Source of the DNA: Gammaproteobacteria bacterium
Lineage (GTDB): Bacteria > Pseudomonadota > Gammaproteobacteria > Pseudomonadales > IMCC2047
Direction: 5' to 3'
DNA: 64,000 bases
NCBI GenBank assembly: GCA_021773395.1
Contig: JAJFKB010000010.1
Coordinates: 211,343-275,342 of the forward strand
The notes beneath the pieces were generated by a model that saw only the letters and a list, made by a program, of their open reading frames with translations, made no database searches and was not told the DNA's origin. Positions 8,714 through 18,629 of the stretch are shown here, piece after piece (the first letter of the stretch is position 1; each line of letters opens with the position of its first letter). The position numbers and the translations under genes were made by a program.

Positions 8714-9754
8714 TTACAACAGCTCTTCTGCTATAAGCTCCAGCACCTCCGGCTGCCGGGCACTGATCAACATCGAGCCAATTTGACCTATCCTCCCAGC
8801 AGCTTTCCAAGGCTCCAGTCTTTCGCGGATTCTCTCTTTGGGCCCCACCAATGCGATCGCATCAATATATTCATCAGGGATGGCAGCCGCGGCCTCCGCT
8901 TTGCGTCCCGCCAGATAATGATCCTGAATCTCTTCAGCGGCATCTGCGTAACCTAGAGCAACCGTGTAATCAAAATAGAAATTTTTTCCCTTAGCTCCCA
9001 TGCCGCCGATATAGAGCGCCAGATAATCACGCAGCGGCTGCCGACAGGCTTCTATATCATCTCCCATCGCCACTTGAACAAACGGAGCCACATCAAAATT
9101 ACCGAGGCCTTTACCCCCGCCGGCACGATCAAATCCTTGCTGTAGATGTGATTCAAGCACATCAAATCGCTCCGGGTCCATCCATACCGGAAACACCCCA
9201 TCGGCCAACTCTCCGGACAAACGCAAACCGGCAGGTGTAATGGAAGCGGTGTAAATGGGAATATCGGTATCGGCTGCCAGGATACTCTTCAGCGGTTTCC
9301 CCAGGCCGACACTACCCTCTCCCTTATAGGGTAATTGATAGTGTTTGCCGTCATAACTGACCGGTACTTCACGCGCCATAATCCGGCGCACAATCTCAAT
9401 ATATTCCCGGGAGCGCCCCACTGGGCTCGCGTAGGGTCTACCATGCCATCCCTCGACCACCTGGGGCCCGGATGCTCCCAGCCCCAGAATGAAGCGCCCT
9501 TTTGATAACTGCGCAAGTGACATCGCGGTCATGGCACACATGGCAGGCGTTCTGGCCGGGATTTGCATAATCGAGGTGCCCACCCGAATCTTTTGGGTTC
9601 GAGCCAAAATCCATGTGGCGCAGGTCACCGCATCTGAGCCATAGGCCTCAGCAGTCCAAACCGAATCGAAGCCCAGTTTTTCAGCCTGCTCAACTAACGC
9701 CAGAGGTAGCTGAATTTGTTTACCGGAATAGCCTAACACTAACCCCAGCTTCAT
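8714..9754 (-). CDS. LLM-class (luciferase-like) flavin/F420-dependent oxidoreductase
   Basis: TIM-barrel oxidoreductase of the bacterial luciferase superfamily, 346 residues. Family motifs are MKLGLVLGYSGKQIQLPLALVEQAEKLGFDSVWTAEAYG at the start, then RIRVGTSIMQIPARTPAMCAMTAMSL-type sequence and GRFILGLGASGPQVVEGWHG. The start at 9754 is preceded by GGGAGA at good spacing; the frame stays open further upstream but would run into the enoyl-CoA hydratase gene. The gene lies 34 bp after that hydratase and is probably in its operon. In many bacteria such enzymes are annotated F420-dependent by similarity, but FMN is equally possible. The substrate is unknown; the CoA-metabolism neighbour suggests a catabolic role. 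Confidence 0.85.
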   Translation of the reverse strand: MKLGLVLGYSGKQIQLPLALVEQAEKLGFDSVWTAEAYGSDAVTCATWILARTQKIRVGTSIMQIPARTPAMCAMTAMSLAQLSKGRFILGLGASGPQVVEGWHGRPYASPVGRSREYIEIVRRIMAREVPVSYDGKHYQLPYKGEGSVGLGKPLKSILAADTDIPIYTASITPAGLRLSGELADGVFPVWMDPERFDVLESHLQQGFDRAGGGKGLGNFDVAPFVQVAMGDDIEACRQPLRDYLALYIGGMGAKGKNFYFDYTVALGYADAAEEIQDHYLAGRKAEAAAAIPDEYIDAIALVGPKERIRERLEPWKAAGRIGQIGSMLISARQPEVLELIAEELL

Positions 9755-9788
9755 CTTATTTCTCCCTTGCTCTCTGTTATTTCTAGCA

Positions 9789-10520
9789 CTAAGCCAACAT
9801 TCGACTGATAGCTTCCCGAGCAGCATCCGACCTTAGCAATTGCTCGAACTTCTCCAATTCAGCATTAATTGCCTGTTCTAATTGAGGTTCATTCTGCCCG
9901 CGCATTAGTGCTTTACTAACCATTACCGCCTCAAGAGGTTTTCCTGCCAGTCGTTGTGCCATTTCCCAGGCCACATTTTGATAATCCTCGGCAGAACATA
10001 CTTTATTGATCAACCCCAGATCGAGCGCCTCGGCGGCACTAATTTTATCCCCAAGCAACAGTAATTCAGAAGCACGGCAATGTCCCAATGCACGCGGTAT
10101 GAGATACGAAGCTCCAGCCTCCGGGCACAGTCCAAGATCCGTAAAGGGCATCATAAAAAATGCATCTTGCGCCGCGACAATTAAATCGCAATGGAGCAAC
10201 ATAGTGGTTCCGACACCTATCGCCGGCCCGTTAACCGCCGCTACTATGGGCTTTTTAACTTTGCTGATTTTTTTCACAAATTCAGCGGCTACCAGATCCT
10301 CTGCCTCCAGGAAATCCTTAAGATCATTGCCCGCACAAAAGCAGTCCCGGGTGCCCTGTAAAAGAATACAGTGAATACTATCATCGGCATCAGCAGCATC
10401 AAATGCAGAGATGATGCTTCGATACATTGCTTGCGTCAGTGAGTTTTTCTTCTCCGGCCGATTGAACTGTAGCTTTAAGATCTTTCCAATCTGCTCAACC
10501 AACAATTCATCACTTGCCAT
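9789..10520 (-). CDS. Enoyl-CoA hydratase/isomerase family protein
   Basis: Crotonase-fold enzyme of 243 residues acting on an acyl-CoA ester. The oxyanion-hole segments are DCFCAGNDLKDF and AAVNGPAIGVGTTMLLHCDLIVA. DLGLCPEAGASYLIPRALG contains one Glu at the usual active-site position, as in isomerase-like members, so the hydratase label is not certain. The start is the ATG at 10520, preceded by GGAGGA about 7 bases upstream; the ATG at 10535 precedes that ribosome-binding site and is rejected. It leads an operon with the LLM oxidoreductase. The 150-bp AT-rich upstream region to 10672 would hold the promoter. Confidence 0.87.
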   Translation of the reverse strand: MASDELLVEQIGKILKLQFNRPEKKNSLTQAMYRSIISAFDAADADDSIHCILLQGTRDCFCAGNDLKDFLEAEDLVAAEFVKKISKVKKPIVAAVNGPAIGVGTTMLLHCDLIVAAQDAFFMMPFTDLGLCPEAGASYLIPRALGHCRASELLLLGDKISAAEALDLGLINKVCSAEDYQNVAWEMAQRLAGKPLEAVMVSKALMRGQNEPQLEQAINAELEKFEQLLRSDAAREAISRMLA

Positions 10521-10672
10521 CGATTGCTCCTCCAAACATCTTCATATTTATTTTTAAATTTGAACAAAGTTTAATATGAACTAATACTCTGCTAGAGAGC
10601 GCTTGAAATCAAGACAATAACGTAGCTATTACCTGGCTTAGAATCAAATAAATGTCTTCACCAAACCTCTTA

Positions 10673-12769
10673 TTAGTTATGCTCACTGCCAAGATAGAAA
10701 CGTACCGCCTGAAGGTTTTTTTGCACGCGCATATTCCCGGGCATTCTTAGCAAGGCTTGCGCCAAATAATTTTCCGCATCTTCAAAGCGTTTAAGCTCTG
10801 CCAACAGCAAACCCAACGAATAGTAAGCCGGCCCAAAATCGGGCTCATAATGGATTGCCATTTTAAATGCCTGTTCAGCTTTTGAATACTCTTTGAGGCG
10901 GTAATGCAGATGTGCAAGATTAACGCGCGACGCAGTATCGCGGTTATCAATTTTCAACGCCTGATGATAAGCCGCTTTCGCCGCCGCAAAACGTTGCTGC
11001 TTTTCGTGATACATGGCGGCGTAGCGCTGACCTGAGACAAAATCGGCGTTTTGTTTCATATATTCCTGATGTTCTCTTTGCGCCTGTTGTAGTGCTGCTG
11101 CATAATTTTGCGCAATACTGACCTCAGGAATATCCGCCATCGCTCCAGCCACGGCAATTCTGACAGCGCGCACCGGATCATTCAGCAAGGGCGAAAGCAG
11201 GTGCTTCCGACGCTCTGCCGCTGCGTTCTCCAGGGCGCGGATTGCGTGCAATCTTACTAGCGGTGCTGGATCAGCGACGAGGTTAATCAGCGCCTTTTGA
11301 ACGGGTTCCAAATGTGCCGCCTGCGCGAGCCAGAATGCCGCGGTAGCACGGACGATAGCCGGCTGAGATTGATCCTCCAGCAAGTTCACCAACCCGGGAA
11401 GCGCTGTGCCAAGATCGGTTGTAGCGGATGCTAATATTTCTGAAAAATGCGGTTGCCGTTTCGCACCGAACCATTGAACGACTGCCTTGGCAGCCCAATC
11501 CGCTGATTGATCTGTATGGCATCCGTTACAGGCGTTGGGCGTGCCAAAACGCGTACTCAAATCCGGGCGCGGTACGCGCAGGCTGTGGTCGTGCCGTAAA
11601 TCCACACCCATGTAGTATTTTCCCGGCATATGACAGCTCACGCATTGGGCGCCCGGTGATACTTCAGGATGATGATGGTGTTGGCTGCTATTGTATTGCG
11701 CGGAATCATGGCAACTAGCACAGAGTTTATTTCCCTGCGCACGCAGACTGCCCGAATGAACCTCGTGACAGCTGCTGCAACCTACTCCACTTTGGTACAT
11801 CTTGCTCTGCGTAAAAGAACCGTAGACAAAGACTTCATCATTGATCTGGCCGTCAGCGTGATATAGTCCCGGACGCAACACTTCAGGCAGATAGTGGTTC
11901 ATCATGGGGTCTTTCCCATGATCATAACTGTCTGTAATCTCACCACGTCGGCCATGGCAGCGCCCACATCGCTCGACCTGCTCGACAGCTGACAAGCCGA
12001 TGCCCATCTCTATCTCCAGATTTCCCTTAGGCAAGTCAGCATTTCCCTTTACTAACGTAACATGCTTTGCCCCCGGACCATGACAGGCTTCACAACCAAC
12101 GTTTATTTCAGCCCATTGAGTCGCATAACTATTGGTTTCAGGGTCATACTTCTTTTCTACCGCCGTGGAGTGGCAGGCCGCACACATGCTGTTCCAGTTC
12201 CCGGCTCCGCGAGTCCAATGCAACCAGTCATCTGTTTCAGGTGCCGGATTCTGCAAGTAATACCAGCGACGCTTTTGTGTATCCCAGGCCCAGGGCAGCG
12301 CCTGCAGCCTGCCACCGGGGATTGCCACCAGGTACTGCTGCAACGGCTCGTAGCCAAAGGTGTACTGAATCTGGTACTCCTCAACTTTACCGTTAATTCC
12401 CTGAGTGATAACAAAGTAGTTGTCACCGCGTCGCTGGAAATTCGCCGTTAATTTTTCGTGGGAAACCTCGATATTATTGAAATCAGCACGCACGCTGGTC
12501 GCTGTCGCGGGCAACATCGCCTGGGCATGATGGGATTCCCGCCAGGCATTGAATTGCTGTGGGTGGCAGGCGGTGCATTGCTTACTAGTAATGTAGTTGG
12601 ATGTTGGTTTCCGCGTCGGTTGGGCATCCAGCCCCGGTACGGCAAATACTTGGGGGTTAACGATTAAGAGGAGCAGCCAAATAACAATCCACCGCACCGT
12701 TTGCGTATGGGTGACTGGCATCGGTTGCTTGGGTCGCTGATACCCTAAAATGTAGTCGTCCTGGCTCAT
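10673..12769 (-). CDS. Octaheme c-type cytochrome with HEAT-like and TPR repeats
   Basis: Periplasmic, membrane-anchored multiheme protein. A hydrophobic signal/anchor follows the N-terminus (WIVIWLLLLIVNPQVFA). Eight CxxCH haem sites follow: CTACH, CAACH, CEACH, CGRCH, CSSCH, CASCH, CVSCH and CNGCH, as in cytochrome c554/octaheme reductase-like modules. The second half lacks haems and contains HEAT-like helices (LVNLLEDQSQPAIVRATAAFWLAQAA) and at least two TPRs (EYSKAEQAFKMAIHYEPDFGPAYYSLGLLL). The start is uncertain: the frame reaches 12817, but MQLLLCGSCDHATISS is an odd N-terminus. I favour 12769; 12721 is also possible. It probably passes electrons to or from a periplasmic partner, with the repeats as a docking scaffold (inference). 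Confidence 0.85.
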   Translation of the reverse strand: MSQDDYILGYQRPKQPMPVTHTQTVRWIVIWLLLLIVNPQVFAVPGLDAQPTRKPTSNYITSKQCTACHPQQFNAWRESHHAQAMLPATATSVRADFNNIEVSHEKLTANFQRRGDNYFVITQGINGKVEEYQIQYTFGYEPLQQYLVAIPGGRLQALPWAWDTQKRRWYYLQNPAPETDDWLHWTRGAGNWNSMCAACHSTAVEKKYDPETNSYATQWAEINVGCEACHGPGAKHVTLVKGNADLPKGNLEIEMGIGLSAVEQVERCGRCHGRRGEITDSYDHGKDPMMNHYLPEVLRPGLYHADGQINDEVFVYGSFTQSKMYQSGVGCSSCHEVHSGSLRAQGNKLCASCHDSAQYNSSQHHHHPEVSPGAQCVSCHMPGKYYMGVDLRHDHSLRVPRPDLSTRFGTPNACNGCHTDQSADWAAKAVVQWFGAKRQPHFSEILASATTDLGTALPGLVNLLEDQSQPAIVRATAAFWLAQAAHLEPVQKALINLVADPAPLVRLHAIRALENAAAERRKHLLSPLLNDPVRAVRIAVAGAMADIPEVSIAQNYAAALQQAQREHQEYMKQNADFVSGQRYAAMYHEKQQRFAAAKAAYHQALKIDNRDTASRVNLAHLHYRLKEYSKAEQAFKMAIHYEPDFGPAYYSLGLLLAELKRFEDAENYLAQALLRMPGNMRVQKNLQAVRFYLGSEHN

Positions 12770-12833
12770 GGAAGAAATAGTAGCATGATCGCAGCTGCCG
12801 CAAAGCAACAACTGCATTACCTATACAATCCAC

Positions 12834-12860
12834 GAAAAAGATAGGCCACCAACGGTGGCC
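12834..12860 (-). terminator. Intrinsic terminator after sulfatase 1
   Basis: GGCCACC (12844-12850) and GGTGGCC (12854-12860) form a 7-bp stem with a short loop. On the minus strand it is followed by TATCTTTTTC. It lies about 105 bp beyond the stop of the sulfatase gene at 12966. Confidence 0.55.
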
Positions 12861-12965
12861 CGAAAGTACCCACAATTTTCTTGTAGGCAGAGGGAGTCAA
12901 ATCCTGATGCAATCGTCACCTGCATCATTAATTAGTTCTTCGCATTCTCTGCCATGCCCCTATCA

Positions 12966-14543
12966 TTAATACGCCAACGCAGAGCCTGCTGTTTCTATGA
13001 TTTTACGATTAGGGAATTTTTCCATCATATTCTGATGTTCGTAAATCATTTTCCGCAAGGGAATTACCGCCCACAAATAATTCGGGCGCATTGAAAATTC
13101 TTCCTTCGGATCTCGCATAATATTATAGATCTCTACCGGCTGCTTCAGGTGGAGCTTGGTATTGTTCCAGCGCACGGCAGCGAGCCTTGAGCCGGCGTTT
13201 TTGTTAAAAAACTTATACTCATAATGAAATACATAATTTCGTCTGGAGTACCCTTCACCATTAAACAATAACGACACCTGGTCCACACCATCGATAATAC
13301 GTTTGCCAGGCATGTTTTTATTGGCACCGGCGATCTGCGCAATAGTGGTATACCAGTCTGTCACATGTACCAAATCCAACGGATCCTGACCCGCGTTGAT
13401 AACGCCCGGCCACCAGGCAATCGCCGGTGTGCGTACGCCGCCTTCATAGACCTGATGCTTTTGGCCGCGTAGGTAGCTGAAGCCAGCAGAGGGAAAGAAT
13501 TGATACATGGGGCCGTTATCGCTGACCCAGATAACGAGCGTATTTTTGGCGATATCCAGCTGTTCCAGCTTATCGCGAAGCCGTTTCACATTTTTATCAT
13601 GCTGTGCCAGTTGTGAGGCTTGGCAGTTGGCTTTATCCACATATTTTTCATTACGTTCTTCAGGGGGACAGAAGAACACCTGGTTGGCGTTGCTCGCCCA
13701 ATAGACGAAGAAGGGATCATCTTTTTTGGCGTTATCTTCAACAAAATCGAGAATACCCTCGGTCAGTTCCTGTTCATGGACGTTATAGCGCTCCAATGTC
13801 AGCTTGCCTATTTCCCTGGGTTTTTCGCCTTTACGGCTTTCCTGGATACCATGAATAATGATACCTGTTTGCTGTTTATAATCCTTTGGCATATCCAGTG
13901 TATAGGGGACTTCGCCAATAGTTTCATTTTTTGGATCGTAGTATTCGGCATTCTCGGACCAGGGCCAGACACCACCGTTAAACATGGTGTACAGCGCGTA
14001 ATCAAAGCCCTGATTGGTCGGCTGATGCTGGGCTTGCTCGCCCATATGCCATTTACCAAACATGGCCGTACGATAACCAGCATCGGAAAGGAGCTCAGCC
14101 AGGGTATATTCCTCAGCTACCAGACCTTTGATTTGTCCCGGAAACAATACCTCGTCGAGCCCTGTTCGAATGGGCAGGCGCCCGGTCATCAGCGCCGCAC
14201 GCGTTGGGGTACAGGAAGGTTCAGCATAATGTTGTAAAAACTTCATGCCATCCGCCGCCAGCGTATCCAAATTTGGCGTCGGTGTGCCCCGCAGTTTGCC
14301 ACCACCATAGGAGCCAAGCTCGCCCCAGCCGATATCATCGGTGAGAATCATAATAATATTGGGCCTGCCGTTTTGGCTCTTTAATTGCGACAATTTTTTT
14401 TGTATAGCCTGATCCTCCAGATGCCACTGCCCACGGTATTCCTTTGCCAAAGCTTGCTGAGCGGCATCCACCTGGTACGCCATGCTTGCACCAGAGGAAA
14501 AACCCAGTGTTAATGCGCAAATACTTATCATGAACGGCTTCAT
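12966..14543 (-). CDS. Secreted arylsulfatase-type sulfatase (1)
   Basis: Exported hydrolase of sulfate esters, 525 residues from MKPFMISICALTLGFSSGASMA (signal peptide). The frame extends upstream, but that stretch overlaps the receptor gene. The start at 14543 has AAGGAC about 8 bases before it. Metal-binding DD is in NIIMILTDDIGWGELGSYGGG. The formylglycine site is Cys111 in SCTPTRAALMTGR (C-x-P-x-R with Thr in place of the usual Ser). Later motifs are MFGKWHMG and VWVSDNGP. A separate formylglycine-generating enzyme is required and is not in the window. It is about 45% like the second sulfatase of this cluster by eye. Together with the TonB receptor it suggests uptake and desulfation of a sulfated organic compound. 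Confidence 0.9.
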   Translation of the reverse strand: MKPFMISICALTLGFSSGASMAYQVDAAQQALAKEYRGQWHLEDQAIQKKLSQLKSQNGRPNIIMILTDDIGWGELGSYGGGKLRGTPTPNLDTLAADGMKFLQHYAEPSCTPTRAALMTGRLPIRTGLDEVLFPGQIKGLVAEEYTLAELLSDAGYRTAMFGKWHMGEQAQHQPTNQGFDYALYTMFNGGVWPWSENAEYYDPKNETIGEVPYTLDMPKDYKQQTGIIIHGIQESRKGEKPREIGKLTLERYNVHEQELTEGILDFVEDNAKKDDPFFVYWASNANQVFFCPPEERNEKYVDKANCQASQLAQHDKNVKRLRDKLEQLDIAKNTLVIWVSDNGPMYQFFPSAGFSYLRGQKHQVYEGGVRTPAIAWWPGVINAGQDPLDLVHVTDWYTTIAQIAGANKNMPGKRIIDGVDQVSLLFNGEGYSRRNYVFHYEYKFFNKNAGSRLAAVRWNNTKLHLKQPVEIYNIMRDPKEEFSMRPNYLWAVIPLRKMIYEHQNMMEKFPNRKIIETAGSALAY

Positions 14544-14593
14544 TGCATCTGTCCTTAAATGGCTAACCATAAATAAGCCTGCAAACGGCTCAA

Positions 14594-14627
14594 GTAAAAT
14601 CTCCCGCACTAGAGTGATGCGGGAGAT
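14594..14627 (-). terminator. Intrinsic terminator after the TonB receptor gene
   Basis: ATCTCCCGCA (14599-14608) and TGCGGGAGAT (14618-14627) form a perfect 10-bp stem with a 9-base loop. The stem is followed on the minus strand by TTTTA. It lies 8 bp past the receptor stop and before the sulfatase 1 start, so sulfatase 1 probably receives reduced or separate transcription. Confidence 0.7.
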
Positions 14628-14634
14628 AGGTCTT

Positions 14635-16905
14635 TCAGAAACGGAACGTTCCCTGCAAAATGGCGCTCCTTGGCGCTTCTGTAATACCGAAATAACTACC
14701 CGAGAAGAAATTGATGTCATTGGCGAATCCCATGGTTTCCTCATCGCCCAGGTTACGACCAATTAGCGAAACCTGCCAACGCCCTTCTGCTTCAGCGAGC
14801 GTAATACGTGCATCCACTTTGGTAAAACTGTCCTGTACCGTAAAGGGATCGAGGTCCAGCGCCAGCTCTTTTTCATCCTCGCCATACACCCGGACAAATC
14901 CGATTAGCTCCAGTTGATCACCGAGCGGCCATACATATTCCGCCGTGATGTTATAGGAATAATCTGGCGCATACTGCAGCGGTTTGCTGCTCAAATCCTG
15001 AGAGCCATCAGGACACATTCCGTTACTCACCTGAAACTGACTGCAAGAGGCCGTATCAAACTCATCGTATTCCGCGTCCAGCAATGCCAATGTTGCCGTC
15101 AAGGTTAATGCTTCGGTAGCACGCCACTGCAGGTCCATCTCTGCACCCTGGGTAATAGCTGACGCTGCATTACCCACGGCGAATGTCGCCGGCCCAATTA
15201 ATGTACTCACCTGGAGATCGTCGTATTCATTACGGAAGATGGAGAAATTCAGCCTGGCCGCACCGTCAGCAAGGGTAAGTTTCCCACCCAGTTCAACAGA
15301 GACCACCTCCTCTTCCTCAAAATCAAAGCGCCCGTCCGATGCAGCCGCCTGGTTTGCTACCAGCTGGTGATCAAAGCCCCCGCCTTTAAACCCTTTTTTC
15401 ACAGATGCGTAGTACATGCTGTTATCGGTCGGCCGCCACTGCAAAACCACACCCGGTGAGAAATCGCTTTCCGACCGGTCTCCTTTGACATCATGTACAT
15501 TAAACACACCGGCCGGCCCACCGGAACCGGGCCCGGGGACAGGGTCTTTTCCGTAAAGTGCAGCTGGAAACTGCACTGACGCACCATCTTTCTCCTCTTT
15601 GGTATAGCGACCTTCCAGGGTGATATCCCACTGGTCATTCAAATGCAAGGTCACTTGCCCAAAAGCTGCCAGCGTGTCACCGTCCTGTTCGGTCAGGATA
15701 CGGCGATTACGGTTGAAGGTATTGGGGCCCAGAGCACCAATGTTCAGATCAAAATCTGATGTCAGATCATGGTCCTGGTAAAACAACCCGACAATATAGT
15801 CAAAACGGCCTCCGCCATTGGAAGCCAGACGGAATTCCTGACTTAACTGTTCGTAATCCTCTTCGATATCGATCATGAAATTTTCAATACCGGTGTAGGT
15901 TGCATTTCCCGCATCGGCATACTCATATTCCGCATAACCGGTCAGTGAGGTAAAGGTTACATTTTCCAGTTGCCACTCAAGGGTCATTCCGTAAGTACTG
16001 GCTTCGGTATCCTGAAACTCAAACCCGCTGACTCCGTTGCGCTCATCTGTAACACTGCGGGTATCGTTTAATTTGCAGTCCTCTCTGATACCCAGCGCAG
16101 TAATAACACCGACCATCTGGGGGGTACAGTGAATCACCTGCATATTACGGCCTTCGCGCTCCACATCACTAAACCCGTATTGAAACAGCGCACTAAAGGT
16201 GTCTGTCGGCTCGAACAACACGCTCAGACGTCCAGCAAGATCATCCCGACTCTGATCATCGTTACCTGTCTCTTTGTTCTCAAGATAGCCGTCCTTGTCC
16301 TCAAACCTTAACGCCAAGCGAGCCATCACCTTGTCACCCAGTGGCCCGGAAATGGCACCCTCATAGGTTTCACCTTCGGCTCCTTCAAACTCTTCGGCGA
16401 CGGTGATCCACCCTTCCAATTCGGAAGTCGGCTTTGCCGTGGTAATATTGATTGCACCCGCAGTGGTATTTTTCCCGATTATCGCACCCTGCGGGCCTTT
16501 TAATACCTCAACACGCTCCAGATCCAGAAATTGCAGGCGGCTGAAACGGCTGCGGCCATAGAAGAAGCCATCCACAACCTGACCAACGGCCTGTTCAAAC
16601 CCGAAATTGACGCCCGGCCCCAACCCCCGCAGAAAAATCTGATCGCCACCGAAAGCTTCTGAAACATGCAACGCCGGAATAGTAGGCGCCAGCGTTTCAA
16701 TTTTTTCTATTCCGCTCGCTCGCATCTGTTCTCCCATTACCGCTTGCACTGCGATGGGGACATCCTGGAGATTCTGTTCCCGTTTTTGCGCGGTTACGAC
16801 AACTTCCTCCAGCACAAGACCTGACTCGGCTGAAACACCGGATGCCATTAAGCTCATTATGGGAACCGCTAACAGTAATCTGTTTCTTTTAGTTGAATCT
16901 TTCAT
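14635..16905 (-). CDS. TonB-dependent outer-membrane receptor
   Basis: Outer-membrane active transporter of 756 residues. A signal peptide (MKDSTKRNRLLLAVPIMSLMASGVSA) precedes LEEVVVTAQKREQNLQDVPIAVQAV, the start of the plug domain. GAIIGKNTTAGAINITTAKPTSE is the conserved plug end. The C-terminus ends in ILQGTFRF with terminal Phe, as expected for a beta-barrel. The start at 16905 has GGAGG seven bases upstream; the frame is open 75 bases further but without support. This sequence class is common in proteobacteria with aromatic, steroid or sulfated substrates rather than siderophores. It lies between two sulfatases, so its ligand is probably a sulfate ester (inference). Confidence 0.93.
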   Translation of the reverse strand: MKDSTKRNRLLLAVPIMSLMASGVSAESGLVLEEVVVTAQKREQNLQDVPIAVQAVMGEQMRASGIEKIETLAPTIPALHVSEAFGGDQIFLRGLGPGVNFGFEQAVGQVVDGFFYGRSRFSRLQFLDLERVEVLKGPQGAIIGKNTTAGAINITTAKPTSELEGWITVAEEFEGAEGETYEGAISGPLGDKVMARLALRFEDKDGYLENKETGNDDQSRDDLAGRLSVLFEPTDTFSALFQYGFSDVEREGRNMQVIHCTPQMVGVITALGIREDCKLNDTRSVTDERNGVSGFEFQDTEASTYGMTLEWQLENVTFTSLTGYAEYEYADAGNATYTGIENFMIDIEEDYEQLSQEFRLASNGGGRFDYIVGLFYQDHDLTSDFDLNIGALGPNTFNRNRRILTEQDGDTLAAFGQVTLHLNDQWDITLEGRYTKEEKDGASVQFPAALYGKDPVPGPGSGGPAGVFNVHDVKGDRSESDFSPGVVLQWRPTDNSMYYASVKKGFKGGGFDHQLVANQAAASDGRFDFEEEEVVSVELGGKLTLADGAARLNFSIFRNEYDDLQVSTLIGPATFAVGNAASAITQGAEMDLQWRATEALTLTATLALLDAEYDEFDTASCSQFQVSNGMCPDGSQDLSSKPLQYAPDYSYNITAEYVWPLGDQLELIGFVRVYGEDEKELALDLDPFTVQDSFTKVDARITLAEAEGRWQVSLIGRNLGDEETMGFANDINFFSGSYFGITEAPRSAILQGTFRF

Positions 16906-16998
16906 TTTTTGTCCTCCCTGTTCGGACAGCTTGATAACACAAACACCTGGTTGGCCAGACAGCAATCGCGTGAAAGCCACTGCCTGGCATGGCCATTT

Positions 16999-18585
16999 TT
17001 AAAATATTCCCGACGGCAAAACGCGATGCGGGTATTTTTTAATCATCTGTTTATGTTTGCCAATAATTCTCTGGAAGGGCACAACATAGGAAAGATGGTG
17101 GTACATGGAGCCGAATTTCTCACCGGGGTCGCGCGTAATATTGTACACCTCCATATTGGGCAACCCCCCTTTGCTGCCCGGCTTGATATGCAACTTCATA
17201 TTATCCATGCGTACCGCTGCCAGGCGGTTGCCGCTGTAATGGAAAATATAGTTACGACGTCCATGTCCATTTCCGTTTAATAACAGCGCCGTTTGATCCA
17301 GGCCATCAACTATCCGGTCTGAAGGTATTTTATCCTTCACCCCGGCAATTCGTGCTGCGGTGGTGAACAGATCCGTCGTAGAGATCATGTCATGAACCGT
17401 CTGGCCTGACTCAATCACCCCTGGCCACCAGGCAAGGCCGGGTGTGCGAACCCCACCCTCATACACCTCTCCTTTTCCTCCACGCAGCCATGAATAGCCG
17501 CTGTCCGGCCAGAAAGCATACATAGGCCCATTATCGCTAACCCACACAACTAACGTGTTTTCTGCAACACCCTCTTTTTGCAAGGTATCCAGCAACTCCT
17601 TGACATAATCATCGTGTTGAGCCAGTTCCGCAGATTGCAGATTGGGTACGTCATAACCGGGACGACCACGAAACTCCCTGGGTGATGCCGCCATTTGCTG
17701 TGCATAACTGGCCCAGTAGATAAAAAAAGGCTGTTTGGATTTTGCGTTTGCCTTGATATATTTTTTGATACGTTTGATATTGCCGCTTTCCATGTCCGGC
17801 ATTGATGTAGGCCCCAAGGGCTCAACCTCTTTACGTCCTTTACCCTTAATCCCTTCAAAATGACCATGAACCTTAATACCGTACTTTTCTTCATAATCTT
17901 TAAAGGACCCGGGGAAATCATACTCATAGCCATTACCGTCGATCGTTTCAGCCTGATAATATGCCTCCATATTCGCCCAGGAATACGGCTTGCCGTTATA
18001 CAGTCCATAATAGGCATAATCGAAGCCCTGACGCTCGGGAGCATGCTCTTCCAGTTCACCAACATGCCATTTGCCGAACATGGCTGTCTTATAGCCAGCC
18101 TTCGACAGCATTTCTGCCACCGTCACCTCTTCATCAGCCAAACCCTGTTTCTGACCTGGCCAAAGCACAATATCCACACCGGTTCTTACCGGATGACGGC
18201 CCGTCAGCAATGCCAGGCGCGTGGGTGTACAGGAAGGCTCAGAATAATGGGATGTAAATTTAATGCCCTGTTCGGCCATGGTATCTAGGTTTGGTGTTGG
18301 CGTACCTCGCAGAATACCGCCACCATAGGAGCCCAATTCTCCCCATCCGATATCATCCGCCAGTATGTAGACAATATTGGGCTTCTTGCCATATTTTTTC
18401 TCCAGCTGAGCCAGCCTCTCATCAATCTGCTCATCCTGTCTGGCCCACCATTCAGCCTGTACCTTTTGCTCATCAATAAACGGCTGATCAGCCTGGTACG
18501 CCTGTGCAGCTGTGCCAGCCATTCCTGCAAAGACAATGGTCATGCATAGCTGGCTCAGCAATTTTTCCCTCAATAGCCTGGACAT
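16999..18585 (-). CDS. Secreted arylsulfatase-type sulfatase (2)
   Basis: Second exported sulfatase, 528 residues. The signal peptide is MSRLLREKLLSQLCMTIVFAGMAGTAAQA. Metal-binding NIVYILADDIGWGELGSYGGG and the formylglycine site Cys119 in SCTPTRLALLTGR are intact, as are MFGKWHVGE and VWVSDNGPMYAFWP. GGAGA before the ATG at 18585 supports the start. It shares long stretches (GTPTPNLDT, YEGGVRTPGLAWWPGVI, RRNYIFHY) with sulfatase 1, so the pair arose by duplication and probably cover related substrates. It is the first gene of the receptor/sulfatase run and is divergent from the AraC regulator. A 13-bp palindrome, ACCGGAATCCGGT (18630-18642), 45 bp upstream could be an operator. Confidence 0.9.
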   Translation of the reverse strand: MSRLLREKLLSQLCMTIVFAGMAGTAAQAYQADQPFIDEQKVQAEWWARQDEQIDERLAQLEKKYGKKPNIVYILADDIGWGELGSYGGGILRGTPTPNLDTMAEQGIKFTSHYSEPSCTPTRLALLTGRHPVRTGVDIVLWPGQKQGLADEEVTVAEMLSKAGYKTAMFGKWHVGELEEHAPERQGFDYAYYGLYNGKPYSWANMEAYYQAETIDGNGYEYDFPGSFKDYEEKYGIKVHGHFEGIKGKGRKEVEPLGPTSMPDMESGNIKRIKKYIKANAKSKQPFFIYWASYAQQMAASPREFRGRPGYDVPNLQSAELAQHDDYVKELLDTLQKEGVAENTLVVWVSDNGPMYAFWPDSGYSWLRGGKGEVYEGGVRTPGLAWWPGVIESGQTVHDMISTTDLFTTAARIAGVKDKIPSDRIVDGLDQTALLLNGNGHGRRNYIFHYSGNRLAAVRMDNMKLHIKPGSKGGLPNMEVYNITRDPGEKFGSMYHHLSYVVPFQRIIGKHKQMIKKYPHRVLPSGIF

Positions 18586-18629
18586 AGTTCTCTCCGATCG
18601 CAATATCAAGGCATAGCTTAATTGGGTTT

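Noticed and set aside
13620-14237. 205-codon plus-strand reading frame
   Set aside because: Antisense to the conserved sulfatase 1 coding sequence; no motif and no ribosome-binding site.
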